From Opitutaceae bacterium (GTDB taxonomy: Bacteria; Verrucomicrobiota; Verrucomicrobiia; Opitutales; Opitutaceae), in NCBI GenBank assembly GCA_016794625.1, contig JAEUGY010000023.1, positions 1 through 64,000 on the forward strand: a stretch of DNA of 64,000 nt, in the 5' to 3' direction. The position numbers and the translations under genes are program-made. Positions 46,798 to 56,920 of this stretch are shown one piece after another (the first letter of the stretch is position 1; every line of letters begins with the position of its first letter). A model generated the notes under the pieces. It had not been told where the DNA came from. It searched no databases and saw nothing but the letters and a program-made list of their open reading frames with translations.

Positions 46798-48384
46798 ATG
46801 ACACCGGTTGCTCTTCCTTCCGATTCGGGGGTTTTCATCGACGACGAGTTCTACCTGCCGGCTGACTCGTTCTTCCGCGCCAATCAGCCGACGGCGCTGA
46901 CCTTTGACGATGTCTCTCTCGCCACGCTGTATTCGGACATCCTGCCCAAGGACTCTGACACCTCGACCGACCTTTCCGATTCGCTGAGCCTGTCGATCCC
47001 GATCATCTCGTCGGACATGGACACCGTGACCGAGGCCAAGATGGCAATCACGATGGCGCTGAACGGTGGGCTGGGACTCATCCACTACAACATGCCGGCC
47101 AAAGACCAGGTCAAGGAAGTGGCCCGCGTCAAACGCCACATCCATGGGCTGATCCAGGATCCCATTACCGTTTCTCCCGACCAGCTCGTCGGTGACGTGC
47201 TCGCCCTGATCGAGCAGAAACGCTACGGCTTTCGGACCTTTCCCGTGGTCGAAGCCTCCGGACGTTTGATGGGCCTGCTCTCCGGCAGCACCGTGCGGGA
47301 CCGGTACAAGTCAAAACGCGTGGCCGATGCCATGGTTCCGCGACGCGACATCATCACGGTGCACGAGAAACGGCTCCAACCGGATCCCATTGCCGCCGCC
47401 GACAGCTTTTTCATGGAGAACATCGGTATCCATAAAATGCTCGTGGTCGACGATGCCGATCGACTCCGTGGCTTGGTGACGTTTTCCGATGTGGAACGGA
47501 TCACTGCGGAGGCCAAATCGCGCCGCAAGCCGGCACGGGACTCCGAATTTCGGCTGGTGGTGGGAGCGGCGATCGCCCCGGTGCGCAAGCCTGACGGTTC
47601 GCTCGATCGGGACCGCGTGATCACCCACGTGGGCAACTTGATGGACGAATCGATCGACGCCATCGCCATTTCCACCGCGCACGGCCACACGGCGGGCGTG
47701 GGAGACATGGTGAAGATGCTGCGGGCCAGCTTCCCCAGCCTGACGATCATCGCCGGCAATGTGACGAGCGGCGCGGGCGTTCGATTCCTCGCCGAGTGCG
47801 GCGCAAGCGCGATCAAGGTCGGACAAGGCCCGGGCTCGATTTGCACCACCCGCATTGTCGCCGGCGTCGGTATTCCCCAGCTCACGGCGCTATTCGTCGC
47901 CAGCCGTGAAGCCGCCCGGTGTGGTGTTCGGACCATCGCGGATGGTGGCATCACCAAGAGCGGCGATATCGTGAAAGCGCTTTCGCTGGCCGATGCCGTC
48001 ATTCTGGGAGGCCTGCTCGCCGGTTGCCGGGAAGCACCCGGTGAAATCATGGAAATCAACGGCAAGCTCTACAAACAGTACCGCGGCATGGGCTCCCTTT
48101 CGGCCATGAAGGCGGGGAGTGCCGCCCGGTATGGTCACGACAAGAACGACAGCACCCGCAAATTGACGGCCGAAGGCATTGAGGCGCTCAAGGAGGTGTC
48201 GGGTTCCGCCGATGACGTTCTCTCCGGGCTGGTTGGAGGGGTGCAGAGCGGCATGGGCTACCTCGGGGCATCGACGCTGCCGGAACTCAGAACGAAGGCC
48301 CGATACGTTCGTGTCAGCCCAGCCGGACAGAAGGAGGCTGCGCCGCACGACGTGGTGGAGATCAAGACCCAATCCAAGGGTTGA
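46798..48384 (+). CDS. guaB: Inosine-5'-monophosphate dehydrogenase (divergent)
   Basis: Oxidises IMP to XMP, first step to GMP. The 528-residue protein has the barrel with two CBS domains (about 115-240), catalytic Cys in [24 protein letters not shown] and GMGSLSAM, and a flap with an Arg-Tyr (AARYGHD). Compared with E. coli GuaB, the Asp that contacts NAD in the (I)DSSHGHS loop is Ser here (AISTAHGHT), and the flap segment differs ([11 protein letters not shown]). It lies 111 bp before purA, which uses the same substrate. Confidence 0.9.
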   Translation: MTPVALPSDSGVFIDDEFYLPADSFFRANQPTALTFDDVSLATLYSDILPKDSDTSTDLSDSLSLSIPIISSDMDTVTEAKMAITMALNGGLGLIHYNMPAKDQVKEVARVKRHIHGLIQDPITVSPDQLVGDVLALIEQKRYGFRTFPVVEASGRLMGLLSGSTVRDRYKSKRVADAMVPRRDIITVHEKRLQPDPIAAADSFFMENIGIHKMLVVDDADRLRGLVTFSDVERITAEAKSRRKPARDSEFRLVVGAAIAPVRKPDGSLDRDRVITHVGNLMDESIDAIAISTAHGHTAGVGDMVKMLRASFPSLTIIAGNVTSGAGVRFLAECGASAIKVGQGPGSICTTRIVAGVGIPQLTALFVASREAARCGVRTIADGGITKSGDIVKALSLADAVILGGLLAGCREAPGEIMEINGKLYKQYRGMGSLSAMKAGSAARYGHDKNDSTRKLTAEGIEALKEVSGSADDVLSGLVGGVQSGMGYLGASTLPELRTKARYVRVSPAGQKEAAPHDVVEIKTQSKG

Positions 48385-48495
48385 TTGGCCGCAAGCTGCG
48401 GTCCAACGGGCGCTTTTTCGTTTGCGCTGCGCCAGCTCCGTCCGTTTCAACGTTCGGGCAACAGGGGTAGAACCTCGGTTGCCATTTTTGGAACC

Positions 48496-50046
48496 ATGTC
48501 ACTCCTGCCCTTTTCCAGTCAGCTCATCGCGGATGTTGGTATTTCCCTCGGGGATGAGGGGAAGGGTCGACTCATCCCGGAAATCACACACGAACTCGCG
48601 GGCACCCGGTCGCGCGTGTCGGTCGTGCTCAAGGTCAACGGAGGAGCTAATTCCGGCCATACGGCGGCGGGCATCAAGCTCAACCTCCTCCCTTCCGGTG
48701 TCGTCGAGCGGGACGTCAATCACCTCGCCATCGGCAGCGGGGTCGTCGCCGACCCACGCAAGGTGCATTGGGAAGCGCAGCCACTCGAGCGAAAGGGCTA
48801 TGCGGTGTATTCGCGTCTTCTGATCGATGAACGCACCTTGGTCTCTGATCTCACCCATCGCCTGCTCGACCTGGCTTGGGAAGACTACCGGGTCAATGTC
48901 TTGGCGGAAGAGCCCCGCGGTTCCACGGGACGTGGGATCACGCCCGCCTATCAGGACGAAGTCGGACAGTGGCAAATCACGTTTTCAGACTTCCTCGCGG
49001 GAAAAAACTACTTTGCGCGTAAACTGTCGCAGCGCGTCGACCGAGCGCTGCGGACCATTGAGCACGTCTGCCGCGTGGCTCCGGCCACCTTCGCGGGCTT
49101 TTTTGACAAGTTGACCGCAGCTGAAACACGGGCGAATGCCGAAGCCATCGAGCTGGGAGTGTTTTCATCCGCCGAATTCGATTTCTCACGTTTCCGCGGT
49201 CCTGGGCCCTTTGGGATCAATGTCGACGCACTGACAGAAACCTATTGGGCCGCAGGCACCGGCCTCGCCGCAAACATCGGTGAAGTCCGCGAGCTGATCC
49301 TGCGGGAAACCGCGGCGGGTCGCAGCGTGATCGGCGAATTCGGCCAGGCCTACTGGCTCGATAAACGTCACGGCTTTTCTCCAAACGTCACCGCCTCCCA
49401 TACGTTCACCCCTGAGTTTTTCGAAAGCGCAGGAATTCCAGTCCAGTCCATTCACACGTTCGGCGTCGCCAAAGCCTACGACACCAAGGTGGGCACCCAT
49501 ACCTTCATCACGGAAATGGATCCTGCGCATCCCCTCACGGCGCGACTCAAGCAGCTCGAGTTCGGAACCAGCACGGGGCGGCAGCGCATGGTCGGCTGGT
49601 TCGATGCCGTCGAAAAGGGAGACGCGCTGCGGTACGGCGGGTTTCAGGATGTAATGATCAACAAAGCCGATGCCCTCACTCATGGCGGCGAGTGGCAGGG
49701 CGAACTGCTGATCGCGGTGGCCTACGAGGATCCGCAGGGCAGACGCTTCCATCACGTGCCTCGCAACGAGGCCATCCGCCGCACGCTCAAGCCAATCTAC
49801 ACCCGGCATCCGGGCTGGAAAGCGGACATTTCCCAGGTGCGACACTTCGCCGATCTTCCGCTCGAAGCACGGGCCTACGTGGCCGCGATGATGAAATCCA
49901 TCGTCACTGTGGCCTATGGCGAGGGCGTATCGCCACCGTCCGAAAAGCTGCCCAACCTGCGTTATCTCGGCGTGGGTCCGGATCCGTCCCAAATCATCAA
50001 GGACATCCCGTCCACGACGGAGCTCCTGCGCTACACCGGCCCTTGA
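48496..50046 (+). CDS. purA: Adenylosuccinate synthetase (long, divergent)
   Basis: Condenses IMP and aspartate with GTP, first step to AMP. Seen: GTP-binding LGDEGKGR (catalytic Asp kept, Trp and Lys of WGDEGKGK changed), [11 protein letters not shown] with catalytic His, [25 protein letters not shown] and [16 protein letters not shown]. The 516 residues exceed the usual ~430. The extra length is spread through the middle. The frame opens earlier at 48385, but [15 protein letters not shown] at 48496 leads into the GDEGKG motif. Confidence 0.9.
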   Translation: MSLLPFSSQLIADVGISLGDEGKGRLIPEITHELAGTRSRVSVVLKVNGGANSGHTAAGIKLNLLPSGVVERDVNHLAIGSGVVADPRKVHWEAQPLERKGYAVYSRLLIDERTLVSDLTHRLLDLAWEDYRVNVLAEEPRGSTGRGITPAYQDEVGQWQITFSDFLAGKNYFARKLSQRVDRALRTIEHVCRVAPATFAGFFDKLTAAETRANAEAIELGVFSSAEFDFSRFRGPGPFGINVDALTETYWAAGTGLAANIGEVRELILRETAAGRSVIGEFGQAYWLDKRHGFSPNVTASHTFTPEFFESAGIPVQSIHTFGVAKAYDTKVGTHTFITEMDPAHPLTARLKQLEFGTSTGRQRMVGWFDAVEKGDALRYGGFQDVMINKADALTHGGEWQGELLIAVAYEDPQGRRFHHVPRNEAIRRTLKPIYTRHPGWKADISQVRHFADLPLEARAYVAAMMKSIVTVAYGEGVSPPSEKLPNLRYLGVGPDPSQIIKDIPSTTELLRYTGP

Positions 50047-50047
50047 A

Positions 50048-51355
50048 CTAAAAGTCCTGCAGCCGGCCTTCGCCGGCGCCCATCTCCGGTGCGATGCGCG
50101 TGAGCACTTCGCCCAGCAGATACACGGAACCAGTGATGACCAAAAGGTCCGCATCGGTTCCGGCCCGGCAGGTATGGCGATCGGGAAACAGTTCCTCCAA
50201 CGTAGCGCGCACGACGCGGCCGGAGTAACTCCGGGGAATCAGCGCTTCAAGCTCCTCGTATGAACAGGCGCGAGCCTGATGAGGCACCACCAGGTGGATC
50301 TCTTTCGCAAAATCCGCGATGGTGGTCAGCAGCGCCCCGGCCCTCGCTGCACCCAACGCCCCGGTGATCACCACAGGCCGCTTTCCGGTCGTACCCACCA
50401 ATCGTTCGAGGTTGCTCCGCAGGACGTCTGCCCCCTCCGGGTTGTGCGACGCATCCAGGATCAGGGGGCGACCACTGAGGCTCACCCGTTGCCACCGTCC
50501 CGGCCAGCTGACCTTCTGCAACCCGGCGGTCACCGTTTCTGAACTGAACGCCCAGCCCGGACCCATCGCACGCGCCATCAAGGTGGCGGTCGCCGCGTTC
50601 CAACGCTGGTAATCTCCTTCAAGATTCGTGGTCGGATAGCAGGCAATGTCCTCACCAAAGACTTCACGGACGGAGTACACCTGGCACCCCCGCTCCCTCG
50701 CGATGGCTCGCGCCACCCGTTCCGCCCCCGGCGGAAGCCGACCAAGAACCACGGGTTTGCCCGGCTTGATGATCCCGGACTTTTCCATGGCGATCTGCTC
50801 GGGCGTATGGCCAAGCATTTCGCAGTGATCGAGGCTGATGGAGGTGATGGCGGAAACCTCAGGATCCACCACATTCGTCGCGTCCAGCCGCCCCCCCAAA
50901 CCGACCTCAATCACCGAAAGCTGACAGCCCCGGCGTTGAAACTGGAGGAACGCCATCGCGGTCATGAACTCAAAAAAACTGGGGTGATCGTCCGGCGCCG
51001 TCCGGGCCAGCGCTTCCGCCACCGGGCGGAGTTGACGGGTGAACGCTACGATCTCGTCGTCGGTCAAAGGGGTACGGTCCACCTGAACCCGCTCTCCCAG
51101 CCGGACCAGATGAGGAGACGTGTACAGGCCCACGCGGTATCCCGCTTGCCTTGCAATCGCGTCCATCATCGCCGCCGTGGAACCTTTGCCGTTCGTCCCG
51201 GTAATGTGCACGACGGGCACAGCCCGCTCGGGATGGCCCAGCGCCTCGACCAATCCCCGCATGCGATCAATGCCAAACTTCAAGCCACGGGCCTTGAGCG
51301 AAAACAAGTAGTCCTGAACTGCAATGTACTCAGGCGAAAGCGTCGATGGAATCAT
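50048..51355 (-). CDS. folC: Folylpolyglutamate synthase/dihydrofolate synthase
   Basis: Adds glutamates to folate (and may make dihydrofolate). The 435-residue Mur-ligase-type enzyme shows the P-loop HITGTNGKGSTAAMM, SPHLVRLGERVQVD, EVGLGGRLDATNVV, SLDHCEMLG and LILDASHNPEGA. The start is the ATG at 51355; a GTG at 51370 adds five residues. It is the last gene of truA-comF-accD-folC and nearly touches the convergent purA. Confidence 0.95.
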   Translation of the reverse strand: MIPSTLSPEYIAVQDYLFSLKARGLKFGIDRMRGLVEALGHPERAVPVVHITGTNGKGSTAAMMDAIARQAGYRVGLYTSPHLVRLGERVQVDRTPLTDDEIVAFTRQLRPVAEALARTAPDDHPSFFEFMTAMAFLQFQRRGCQLSVIEVGLGGRLDATNVVDPEVSAITSISLDHCEMLGHTPEQIAMEKSGIIKPGKPVVLGRLPPGAERVARAIARERGCQVYSVREVFGEDIACYPTTNLEGDYQRWNAATATLMARAMGPGWAFSSETVTAGLQKVSWPGRWQRVSLSGRPLILDASHNPEGADVLRSNLERLVGTTGKRPVVITGALGAARAGALLTTIADFAKEIHLVVPHQARACSYEELEALIPRSYSGRVVRATLEELFPDRHTCRAGTDADLLVITGSVYLLGEVLTRIAPEMGAGEGRLQDF

Positions 51356-51398
51356 GGGCCAGGTCCACACTGCGGTCCGGACCGCAAGCGTCGATCCT

Positions 51399-52265
51399 TC
51401 ACCGACGCGACCACGTCGACTGCTTCTTCACGAACAGCGCGGACAGCAGCAACCGCAGATGGGAACGCATCTCCAGCCGACTCACAATCTGGTCAATCAA
51501 TCCGTGCTTGAGGAGGAACTCCGAACTCTGGAATCCAGGCGGAAGCGTTTGCTTCGTGGTTTCCTTGATCACGCGCGCCCCTGCGAACCCGATCAAGGCT
51601 CCAGGTTCGGCAATGTTGACATCACCCAAGGTGGCGAAACTGGCAGTGACTCCACCCATGGTGGGATGCGTCAGTACTGAGATGTAGGGAAGTTTGGCCT
51701 CGGCCAGGCGACCCAACGCGGCGCTCGTCTTCGCCATCTGCATCAACGAAAAAATTCCTTCCTGCATCCGCGCACCGCCCGACGCGCTGAAGATGATGCA
51801 GGGAATCTTGAGCTTCAGTGCGACTTCAATGGCACGCGTGATCTTTTCCCCGGCGGCCGAGCCCATGGCGCCGCCACAAAACCGAAAGTCCATTACGGCC
51901 ACGGAAACGCGAAGTCCCTCCAAAGTTCCCGTGCCGCAAATCACCGCTTCGTTTAATCCGCTTTCCCGTTCATATTTCTTGATCCGATCGGGGTAGGCTT
52001 GGGAATCGACGAATCCAAGCGGATCTGCGGATCGCAGGGTGACGTCCGCTTCCACAAAACTGTCCGGGTCGAAGAGAGCCGCGATGCGCTGCCGGGCACC
52101 AATGGGGAAGTGGTATCCGCTCTTGGGCACCACCATCTGGTTCGCCTCAAGCTCCTTGTTGAAGACGATCTCTCCGGAGATGGGGCACTTGGTCCACAGT
52201 CCCTTCGGGATGTCCTTCTTCTTGACGACGACGGTGGAGTACTTCGGCTTGCTGAAAAGCGACAT
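51399..52265 (-). CDS. accD: Acetyl-CoA carboxylase carboxyltransferase subunit beta, zinc ribbon degenerate
   Basis: With AccA it transfers CO2 from biotin to acetyl-CoA. The 288-residue protein has the carboxylase core ([63 protein letters not shown]). The N-terminal zinc ribbon, normally CxxC-x15-CxxC, reads [10 protein letters not shown]...[10 protein letters not shown]: three of four Cys are gone (C-x-x-S and V-x-x-S). The start [10 protein letters not shown] at 52265 is used. It sits between comF and folC. Confidence 0.95.
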   Translation of the reverse strand: MSLFSKPKYSTVVVKKKDIPKGLWTKCPISGEIVFNKELEANQMVVPKSGYHFPIGARQRIAALFDPDSFVEADVTLRSADPLGFVDSQAYPDRIKKYERESGLNEAVICGTGTLEGLRVSVAVMDFRFCGGAMGSAAGEKITRAIEVALKLKIPCIIFSASGGARMQEGIFSLMQMAKTSAALGRLAEAKLPYISVLTHPTMGGVTASFATLGDVNIAEPGALIGFAGARVIKETTKQTLPPGFQSSEFLLKHGLIDQIVSRLEMRSHLRLLLSALFVKKQSTWSRR

Positions 52266-52299
52266 AGCGCGAGAGGAAACTGAGGAAGGAACGAAGACC

Positions 52300-53082
52300 T
52301 TAGCCGTGACCAAACGTGACGACGTCGAGCGTCAGACAACCCGCGTTGCGAAGCACGCGAGCGCAGCTGTTGAGAGTTGAACCCGTGGTGAAGACATCAT
52401 CGACAAGCATGTAATGCTGGTCGGGCAGGATGTGAGCACCCGGGACCAGTGCAAAGGCATTTTTCAGGTTCTCCATCCGGTGACGTCGATCAAATGCCGT
52501 CTGGGTCACCGTATCGACAACCCGCTGCAAACAAGGGAGAACGCACGTCCGCTCTCCCGCCGCCGCTGCCAGCAAGTCTGCGATCAAGCGACATTGGTTG
52601 AAACCACGCTCACGCAGCTTCCGCGGATGGAGCGGGACTGGCACCAGGATGGCATTTCGGACATGGTCAAGGAGGTGCGGTGACGAACGAAGAATGGCCT
52701 CGATGTCCGTAAGCACATGCAAACCATGATGATACTTGAGCTCAATGAGCAACGACCGAGCCACGCCGCGAAAGACGACCGCGGTGCATCCCCGACGGAA
52801 CGCCGGCCGCAAACCGGCGCAATGCGAACACGTTCGTGGCCCCTCCACCTCCCCGTGGAAGGGGTGGCCACACACGTCGCACGCCGGAGGCACCACCCGC
52901 GGCAGCGCGAGCAAACATTGCCGGCAAACATGCCGATAGGGCTGATTTTCTTCCACCAAACCGTGACATCCCAGACAGACCGGTGGGAACACCACATCCT
53001 TCGCAGCCTGGTGAGCCTTGAAGGCGTCAGCCAGGCGGTGAAGCCGTTGACTCCAGCGAGCGAAGTGACCGAAGGCTATCAC
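52300..53082 (-). CDS. ComF-family phosphoribosyltransferase-like protein
   Basis: A 260-residue ComF homologue, of the type linked to DNA uptake or nucleotide salvage. N-terminal double zinc motifs (CLGC...CRQC, CDVC...CSHC) are intact. The C-terminal PRTase domain has the PRPP loop [17 protein letters not shown]. The start is the GTG at 53082, which overlaps the truA stop as GTGA, so the genes are translationally coupled. The open frame to 53232 lies within truA. Its role in DNA uptake here is inferred from the family only. Confidence 0.88.
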   Translation of the reverse strand: MIAFGHFARWSQRLHRLADAFKAHQAAKDVVFPPVCLGCHGLVEENQPYRHVCRQCLLALPRVVPPACDVCGHPFHGEVEGPRTCSHCAGLRPAFRRGCTAVVFRGVARSLLIELKYHHGLHVLTDIEAILRSSPHLLDHVRNAILVPVPLHPRKLRERGFNQCRLIADLLAAAAGERTCVLPCLQRVVDTVTQTAFDRRHRMENLKNAFALVPGAHILPDQHYMLVDDVFTTGSTLNSCARVLRNAGCLTLDVVTFGHG

Positions 53083-53879
53083 TCGTCCTGAACCGGAGCC
53101 GTTCCCGTGGCCCCACCCTGGTAAAACACTTTCTCGAGAAAGAGCCCCTGCGGAGGGGCCGTTTCGACCGCCGCGGTGCGGACACCGGAAGCGAGAAACT
53201 GGGAGAGCTGCGCAGCGGTCAATTTGCCCCACCCTACGCTCACCAAGGCACCGACCAGACTCCGCACCATTTTGTAAAGAAACCCATCCGCCTCGGCGAT
53301 GATGGTCAGATGTCGCCCTTTTTTCCGAATCTCCAGCCGACGCAACGTGCGAACCGTATCCTGGTTGGCCGCGCCGTTATTGGCGGAAAACGCCGCGAAA
53401 TCATGACGCCCGCGCAGCCGCTCAGCCGCTGCGATCATGGCATCAATCCGGGGCGCCGTGGGTCGCTCGATCGACCAGACGAAGGGCCGCAGAAAAGGAT
53501 CTGCATCCCCTAAATAAATACGATAGCTGTAACGTTTGCCCGTCGCACTGAAACGCGCATGGAACGTAGCCGGCACCGGCCGCACCGATTTGAGCTGCAA
53601 TCCCGCGGGCAGGTTCACACGCAAAGCGGCCCGGAGGCGCTCCGGAGCATGCTTCCACGGCAGATCAAAGTGAAAAACCTGGGCCAAGGCATGCACGCCC
53701 GCATCCGTCCGTCCACTTCCGTGGATCCGAACCAGCCCGCCGGCCACTTCACTGAGGCGAGCCTCAATCACATCCTGAATGCTCCGCCCCCCGACCTGAC
53801 TCTGCCATCCCGCAAAGGACGTACCATCATACGCACAGATGACCTTCCAGCGGAGGGATGGAGAGAGCTCAGCACGCAT
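53079..53879 (-). CDS. truA: tRNA pseudouridine38-40 synthase
   Basis: Makes pseudouridines at 38-40 in the tRNA anticodon stem. A 266-residue enzyme with YDGTSFAGWQSQ and catalytic Asp59 in GSGRTDAGVHALAQVFHFD, then FSATGKRYSYRIY and RRLEIRKKGRHL. It heads truA-comF-accD-folC. The 93-bp region upstream contains tandem GACACCTC repeats (53941-53956) and AT-rich sequence near its start; a promoter there is possible but not defined. Confidence 0.94.
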   Translation of the reverse strand: MRAELSPSLRWKVICAYDGTSFAGWQSQVGGRSIQDVIEARLSEVAGGLVRIHGSGRTDAGVHALAQVFHFDLPWKHAPERLRAALRVNLPAGLQLKSVRPVPATFHARFSATGKRYSYRIYLGDADPFLRPFVWSIERPTAPRIDAMIAAAERLRGRHDFAAFSANNGAANQDTVRTLRRLEIRKKGRHLTIIAEADGFLYKMVRSLVGALVSVGWGKLTAAQLSQFLASGVRTAAVETAPPQGLFLEKVFYQGGATGTAPVQDE

Positions 53880-53940
53880 GTTAAAGCAATTTATTTACTA
53901 TAAATGATCCGATGTCGAGCCCTTTGCCCCTGCGTTCCCT

Positions 53941-53956
53941 GACACCTCGACACCTC
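53941..53956. repeat. Tandem GACACCTC octamer repeat
   Basis: Two perfect direct copies of GACACCTC lie in the 93-bp gap between truA (start 53879) and ruvX (stop 53973). Next to them CAGGG-atagaaa-CCCTG can form a hairpin. Purpose unknown; it may be part of the truA upstream region. Confidence 0.4.
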
Positions 53957-53972
53957 AGGGATAGAAACCCTG

Positions 53973-54407
53973 TTAAATGTCTTCGACCACGGGAGGCAGG
54001 TCGAGGTGCTGGTTAAGGTAATCCTGCAAGATCAAGGTGGCGGCCCGGGAATCGACCCGTCCACTCGCACGAAGGTCGCGTCGATTCTGTTTCGGAATGG
54101 TCGATTCTGCTTCGCTGGACGTCAGGCGTTCATCCACCAAGTGAACGGGAAGCGAGAATCGCTGGTGAAGGCGCTCGGCAAAGCGCTGCGCCTCGATCGC
54201 TTTCGGGCCTGCGCTGTCGTCCATGTTCAAGGGCCAGCCCACCACCAAGGTGGTGATCCGTCGCTTCTGAATCAGCGTTGCCAAGGCCTCCATCCGTTCG
54301 GACTCCGTCAGGCCTAGAAGCGCAGGCAATGGCGTGGCGACTCCAATCTCGTCACCATAACTCAGGCCCACCCGTTTAGTCCCGTAGTCTATGCCCAGAC
54401 AGCGCAT
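53973..54407 (-). CDS. ruvX: Putative pre-16S rRNA nuclease/Holliday junction resolvase-like YqgF
   Basis: A 144-residue RNase H-fold protein: MRCLGIDYGTKRVGLSYGD, TLVVGWPLNMDDSAGPKA, LVDERLTSSEAES and a final Asp/Arg-rich ATLILQDYL. YqgF family proteins process the 5' end of 16S rRNA. Its start is 13 bp after the upstream guanylyltransferase stop, so they share a transcript. Confidence 0.92.
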   Translation of the reverse strand: MRCLGIDYGTKRVGLSYGDEIGVATPLPALLGLTESERMEALATLIQKRRITTLVVGWPLNMDDSAGPKAIEAQRFAERLHQRFSLPVHLVDERLTSSEAESTIPKQNRRDLRASGRVDSRAATLILQDYLNQHLDLPPVVEDI

Positions 54408-54420
54408 TCCACCCCTGCGT

Positions 54421-55509
54421 TCAAAGCCACTGCGCGCCGCCCTCTTCCGCTTCCAGGCGCTTGATCAGCGACTTGATCTCCTGACACCGCGCCTTGGGAA
54501 CGACCAACGTCGCATCTCGAGTATGAACCACGACACAATCATCCAACCCCAGCAAAGCCACGAGATGGCCCTCCTCGGTCACCACAATATTGTTCCGGCC
54601 CTGCTCAATCACCACTCGCCCGCGGGACACATTGCCCTGGCTGTCGGCCGACTGATGGCGCACCACGGCTGGCCACGCTCCCACATCGTCCCAATCGAAC
54701 GAAGCAGGAAGGACCACCACGCGATCCGATTTCTCCAGGAGCGCATAGTCCACCGATATCTTTTCCAACTTTGGATAAACCTCCGCCAGCGTGGAGCGCA
54801 AAGGCCGGCCGCGAGCAAGGGCCCGACGCACCGGCTCGATGCCCGCAATCAGGGCGGGGGCGTGTTGCTGAAAGGAGGCGAGAACCGTGGAGACGCTCCA
54901 AACAAACATACCCGCATTCCACACATAATCACCCGACTTCAGGTACGCCTTGGCCAATTTCAGGGGCGGTTTCTCGACAAACCGCCTAACGTGGAAGAGC
55001 GGCCGCTTCTGGATACGTTTCCACGGTGCGCCCTGCTGAATGTAGCCGAAACCCGTGGCCGGCTCGTGGGGCTTGATTCCGATGGTGACCAGCACGTCAG
55101 CACTCTCCGCGGCTTTGAATGCCGCATCCAAATCGCGAAGATAGGCGGATCGGTCATGAATTACATGGTCGGCCGGCAACACGGCAAAAACACCATTTGG
55201 GTCGCGCGACTCGATCAAAACGGAAGCTAGAACGACGGCCGGAGCGGTGTCCCGACCGACCGGCTCGACCACCACATTTCCGGGAGGCAGCGAGGGGCAG
55301 CACGAACGAACCGCCTTCGCCTGAACCGCGCTGGTGATCACATACACATTGGCCGGCGGCACCAACGCACTTACTCGATCCAATGTCTGCGTCAGCAAGG
55401 GCTTCTGACCCACGATCGGCAGCAGGTGCTTCGGTCGCCGACTGCGACTTTGCGGCCAGAACCGTTCACCTTTTCCGCCCGCGATGATGACAATAAATCG
55501 TTGAGCCAT
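54421..55509 (-). CDS. manC: Mannose-1-phosphate guanylyltransferase
   Basis: Makes GDP-mannose from mannose-1-P and GTP for cell-surface polysaccharides. A 362-residue nucleotidyltransferase with MAQRFIVIIAGGKGERFWPQSR at the N-terminus, RPKHLLPIVGQKPLL, VVVEPVGRDTAPAVVLAS, FAVLPADHVIH, FVEKPPLKLAKAYL and WNAGMFVWS. It lacks the C-terminal isomerase (cupin) domain of the fused ManC/AlgA form. The frame opens at 55683, but MAQRF at 55509 is the family start. It is divergent from the MoeB-type gene. Confidence 0.9.
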   Translation of the reverse strand: MAQRFIVIIAGGKGERFWPQSRSRRPKHLLPIVGQKPLLTQTLDRVSALVPPANVYVITSAVQAKAVRSCCPSLPPGNVVVEPVGRDTAPAVVLASVLIESRDPNGVFAVLPADHVIHDRSAYLRDLDAAFKAAESADVLVTIGIKPHEPATGFGYIQQGAPWKRIQKRPLFHVRRFVEKPPLKLAKAYLKSGDYVWNAGMFVWSVSTVLASFQQHAPALIAGIEPVRRALARGRPLRSTLAEVYPKLEKISVDYALLEKSDRVVVLPASFDWDDVGAWPAVVRHQSADSQGNVSRGRVVIEQGRNNIVVTEEGHLVALLGLDDCVVVHTRDATLVVPKARCQEIKSLIKRLEAEEGGAQWL

Positions 55510-55574
55510 GACACCCACTATCGACGGGTTGAAGGGGACCAAGCAATTTCCATTTGCAGGGGGCCGGAGTTGCA

Positions 55575-56765
55575 GTGTCTTGGTCATTTGTGGATTCCCT
55601 CTCGCCCGATGAACTGGCCCGTTATAGCCGTCACCTCTTGCTCGAGGAGCTGGGTCGGGAGGGCCAGCTTCGTCTGAAGGCATCCCGCATGTTGGTGATC
55701 GGGGCCGGCGGGCTCGGCAGTCCCGCCGCCTTATATCTCGCCGCCGCCGGCGTGGGAACCATTGGAATTGCGGACTTTGACCGGGTGGAACGCCACAATC
55801 TCCAACGGCAACTCCTCCATACTGACGCGACGGTCGGCCAGCCTAAAGTGCGATCCGCCGCCGACCAGCTCGCGCGCACCAATCCCCACATTCGAATCCA
55901 CGAACACCCGCTGGCGGTTTCCGAAGCGAACGCACTGGAACTGTTTTCGTTATATGACGTCATTATTGACGGCACGGACACCTTTTCGGTCCGTTATCTC
56001 AATAATGATGCCGCTGTTTTGACCCAGCGACCGTTAGTCCATGGCAGTATCTATAAGTTCGAAGGGTCCGTCGCCGTGTTTGCGCCGCAGCGGGGTGGTC
56101 CCTGTTACCGCTGCCTGTTTCCAGAACCGCCTGCACCGGGAAGTGTGCCCAATTGCGGTGAGGCCGGAGTACTTGGAGCCCTTTGTGGTGTGATCGGGAG
56201 TTTGCAGGCGTTGGAAGCCATCAAACTCTGCACCGGTTTGGGTCAACCCCTGATTGGCCGGCTTCTTACGTTTGACGCGTTGAACGCCTCGTTCCGCACG
56301 CTGAAAGTCCCTCGTGATCCCCACTGCCCGGTTTGTGGACAGGCTCCTTCCATCCGTTCCCTGCAAGCCAGCCGCTACTTGCCCACCTGCGAAAAGCCAG
56401 TGCCTTCCCAATCACCTCTTCCCATGCCCGACGCTCCCTCCCCTCCCCTTGAAATTTCGGTGCAACAAGCAGCTGACTGGCTGCGCACCCGGTCCGATCA
56501 AGTCGTCATAATTGACGTGCGTGAACCCTATGAAACCGAGATTTGCTCGGTCAGCGGCACGCGCTCCATTCCCATGCAACAAATTCCGGCGCAGCTCGGC
56601 AGTCTGCCCAAGGACCGCCATCTGCTGATCCTTTGCCACCTCGGAGGGAGAAGCATGCGCGTGACCGAGTTCTTGCGCAAGAGCGGCTTCCCGCAGGTCA
56701 GCAATATTGCCGGAGGCATTGAGGCCTGGGCCATGGAGGTAGATCCTTCGCTCCGTCGCTATTGA
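55575..56765 (+). CDS. MoeB/ThiF-type adenylyltransferase fused to rhodanese
   Basis: An E1-like sulfur-carrier activating enzyme with a C-terminal rhodanese domain. The N-terminal domain has LSPDELARYSRHLLLEELGREGQ, ATP-binding GAGGLGSPAALYLAAAGVGTIG, and zinc cysteines in CYRCLFPEP and CPVCGQAP. The linker is Pro-rich (about 285-300). The rhodanese domain holds the active-site loop LCHLGGRSMRV. This is the MoeZ/MOCS3 architecture. No MoaD or ThiS gene is in the window. Possible starts are GTG 55575, GTG 55590 and TTG 55554; I chose 55575. Confidence 0.85.
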   Translation: MSWSFVDSLSPDELARYSRHLLLEELGREGQLRLKASRMLVIGAGGLGSPAALYLAAAGVGTIGIADFDRVERHNLQRQLLHTDATVGQPKVRSAADQLARTNPHIRIHEHPLAVSEANALELFSLYDVIIDGTDTFSVRYLNNDAAVLTQRPLVHGSIYKFEGSVAVFAPQRGGPCYRCLFPEPPAPGSVPNCGEAGVLGALCGVIGSLQALEAIKLCTGLGQPLIGRLLTFDALNASFRTLKVPRDPHCPVCGQAPSIRSLQASRYLPTCEKPVPSQSPLPMPDAPSPPLEISVQQAADWLRTRSDQVVIIDVREPYETEICSVSGTRSIPMQQIPAQLGSLPKDRHLLILCHLGGRSMRVTEFLRKSGFPQVSNIAGGIEAWAMEVDPSLRRY

Positions 56766-56869
56766 TATCTGGGCGGTGGGAGGACCGCCGCCTTGCGTGG
56801 AGGGCGGACCGTCGTGTTGCACGGCCGACCCGAAACGTCACCTCGCGTCAGGATGTCGTTTCCGGACGC

Positions 56870-56897
56870 AAAAAAACCCCGGCGCCAGGCCGGGGTT
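56870..56897 (-). terminator. Rho-independent terminator of the coiled-coil/HTH gene
   Basis: On the minus strand, a 9-bp stem AACCCCGGC / GCCGGGGTT with a 5-base loop is followed by seven T residues (plus-strand A at 56870-56876). It lies 23 bp past the stop of the minus-strand gene ending at 56921. The opposite side lacks a T-run, so it is one-directional. Confidence 0.88.
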
Positions 56898-56920
56898 GAT
56901 AAAAAATATTACCCTCCCAA

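Noticed and set aside
48387-48420. Terminator between guaB and purA
   Set aside because: A 5-bp stem with a bulge and a T-run several bases away is too weak to call.
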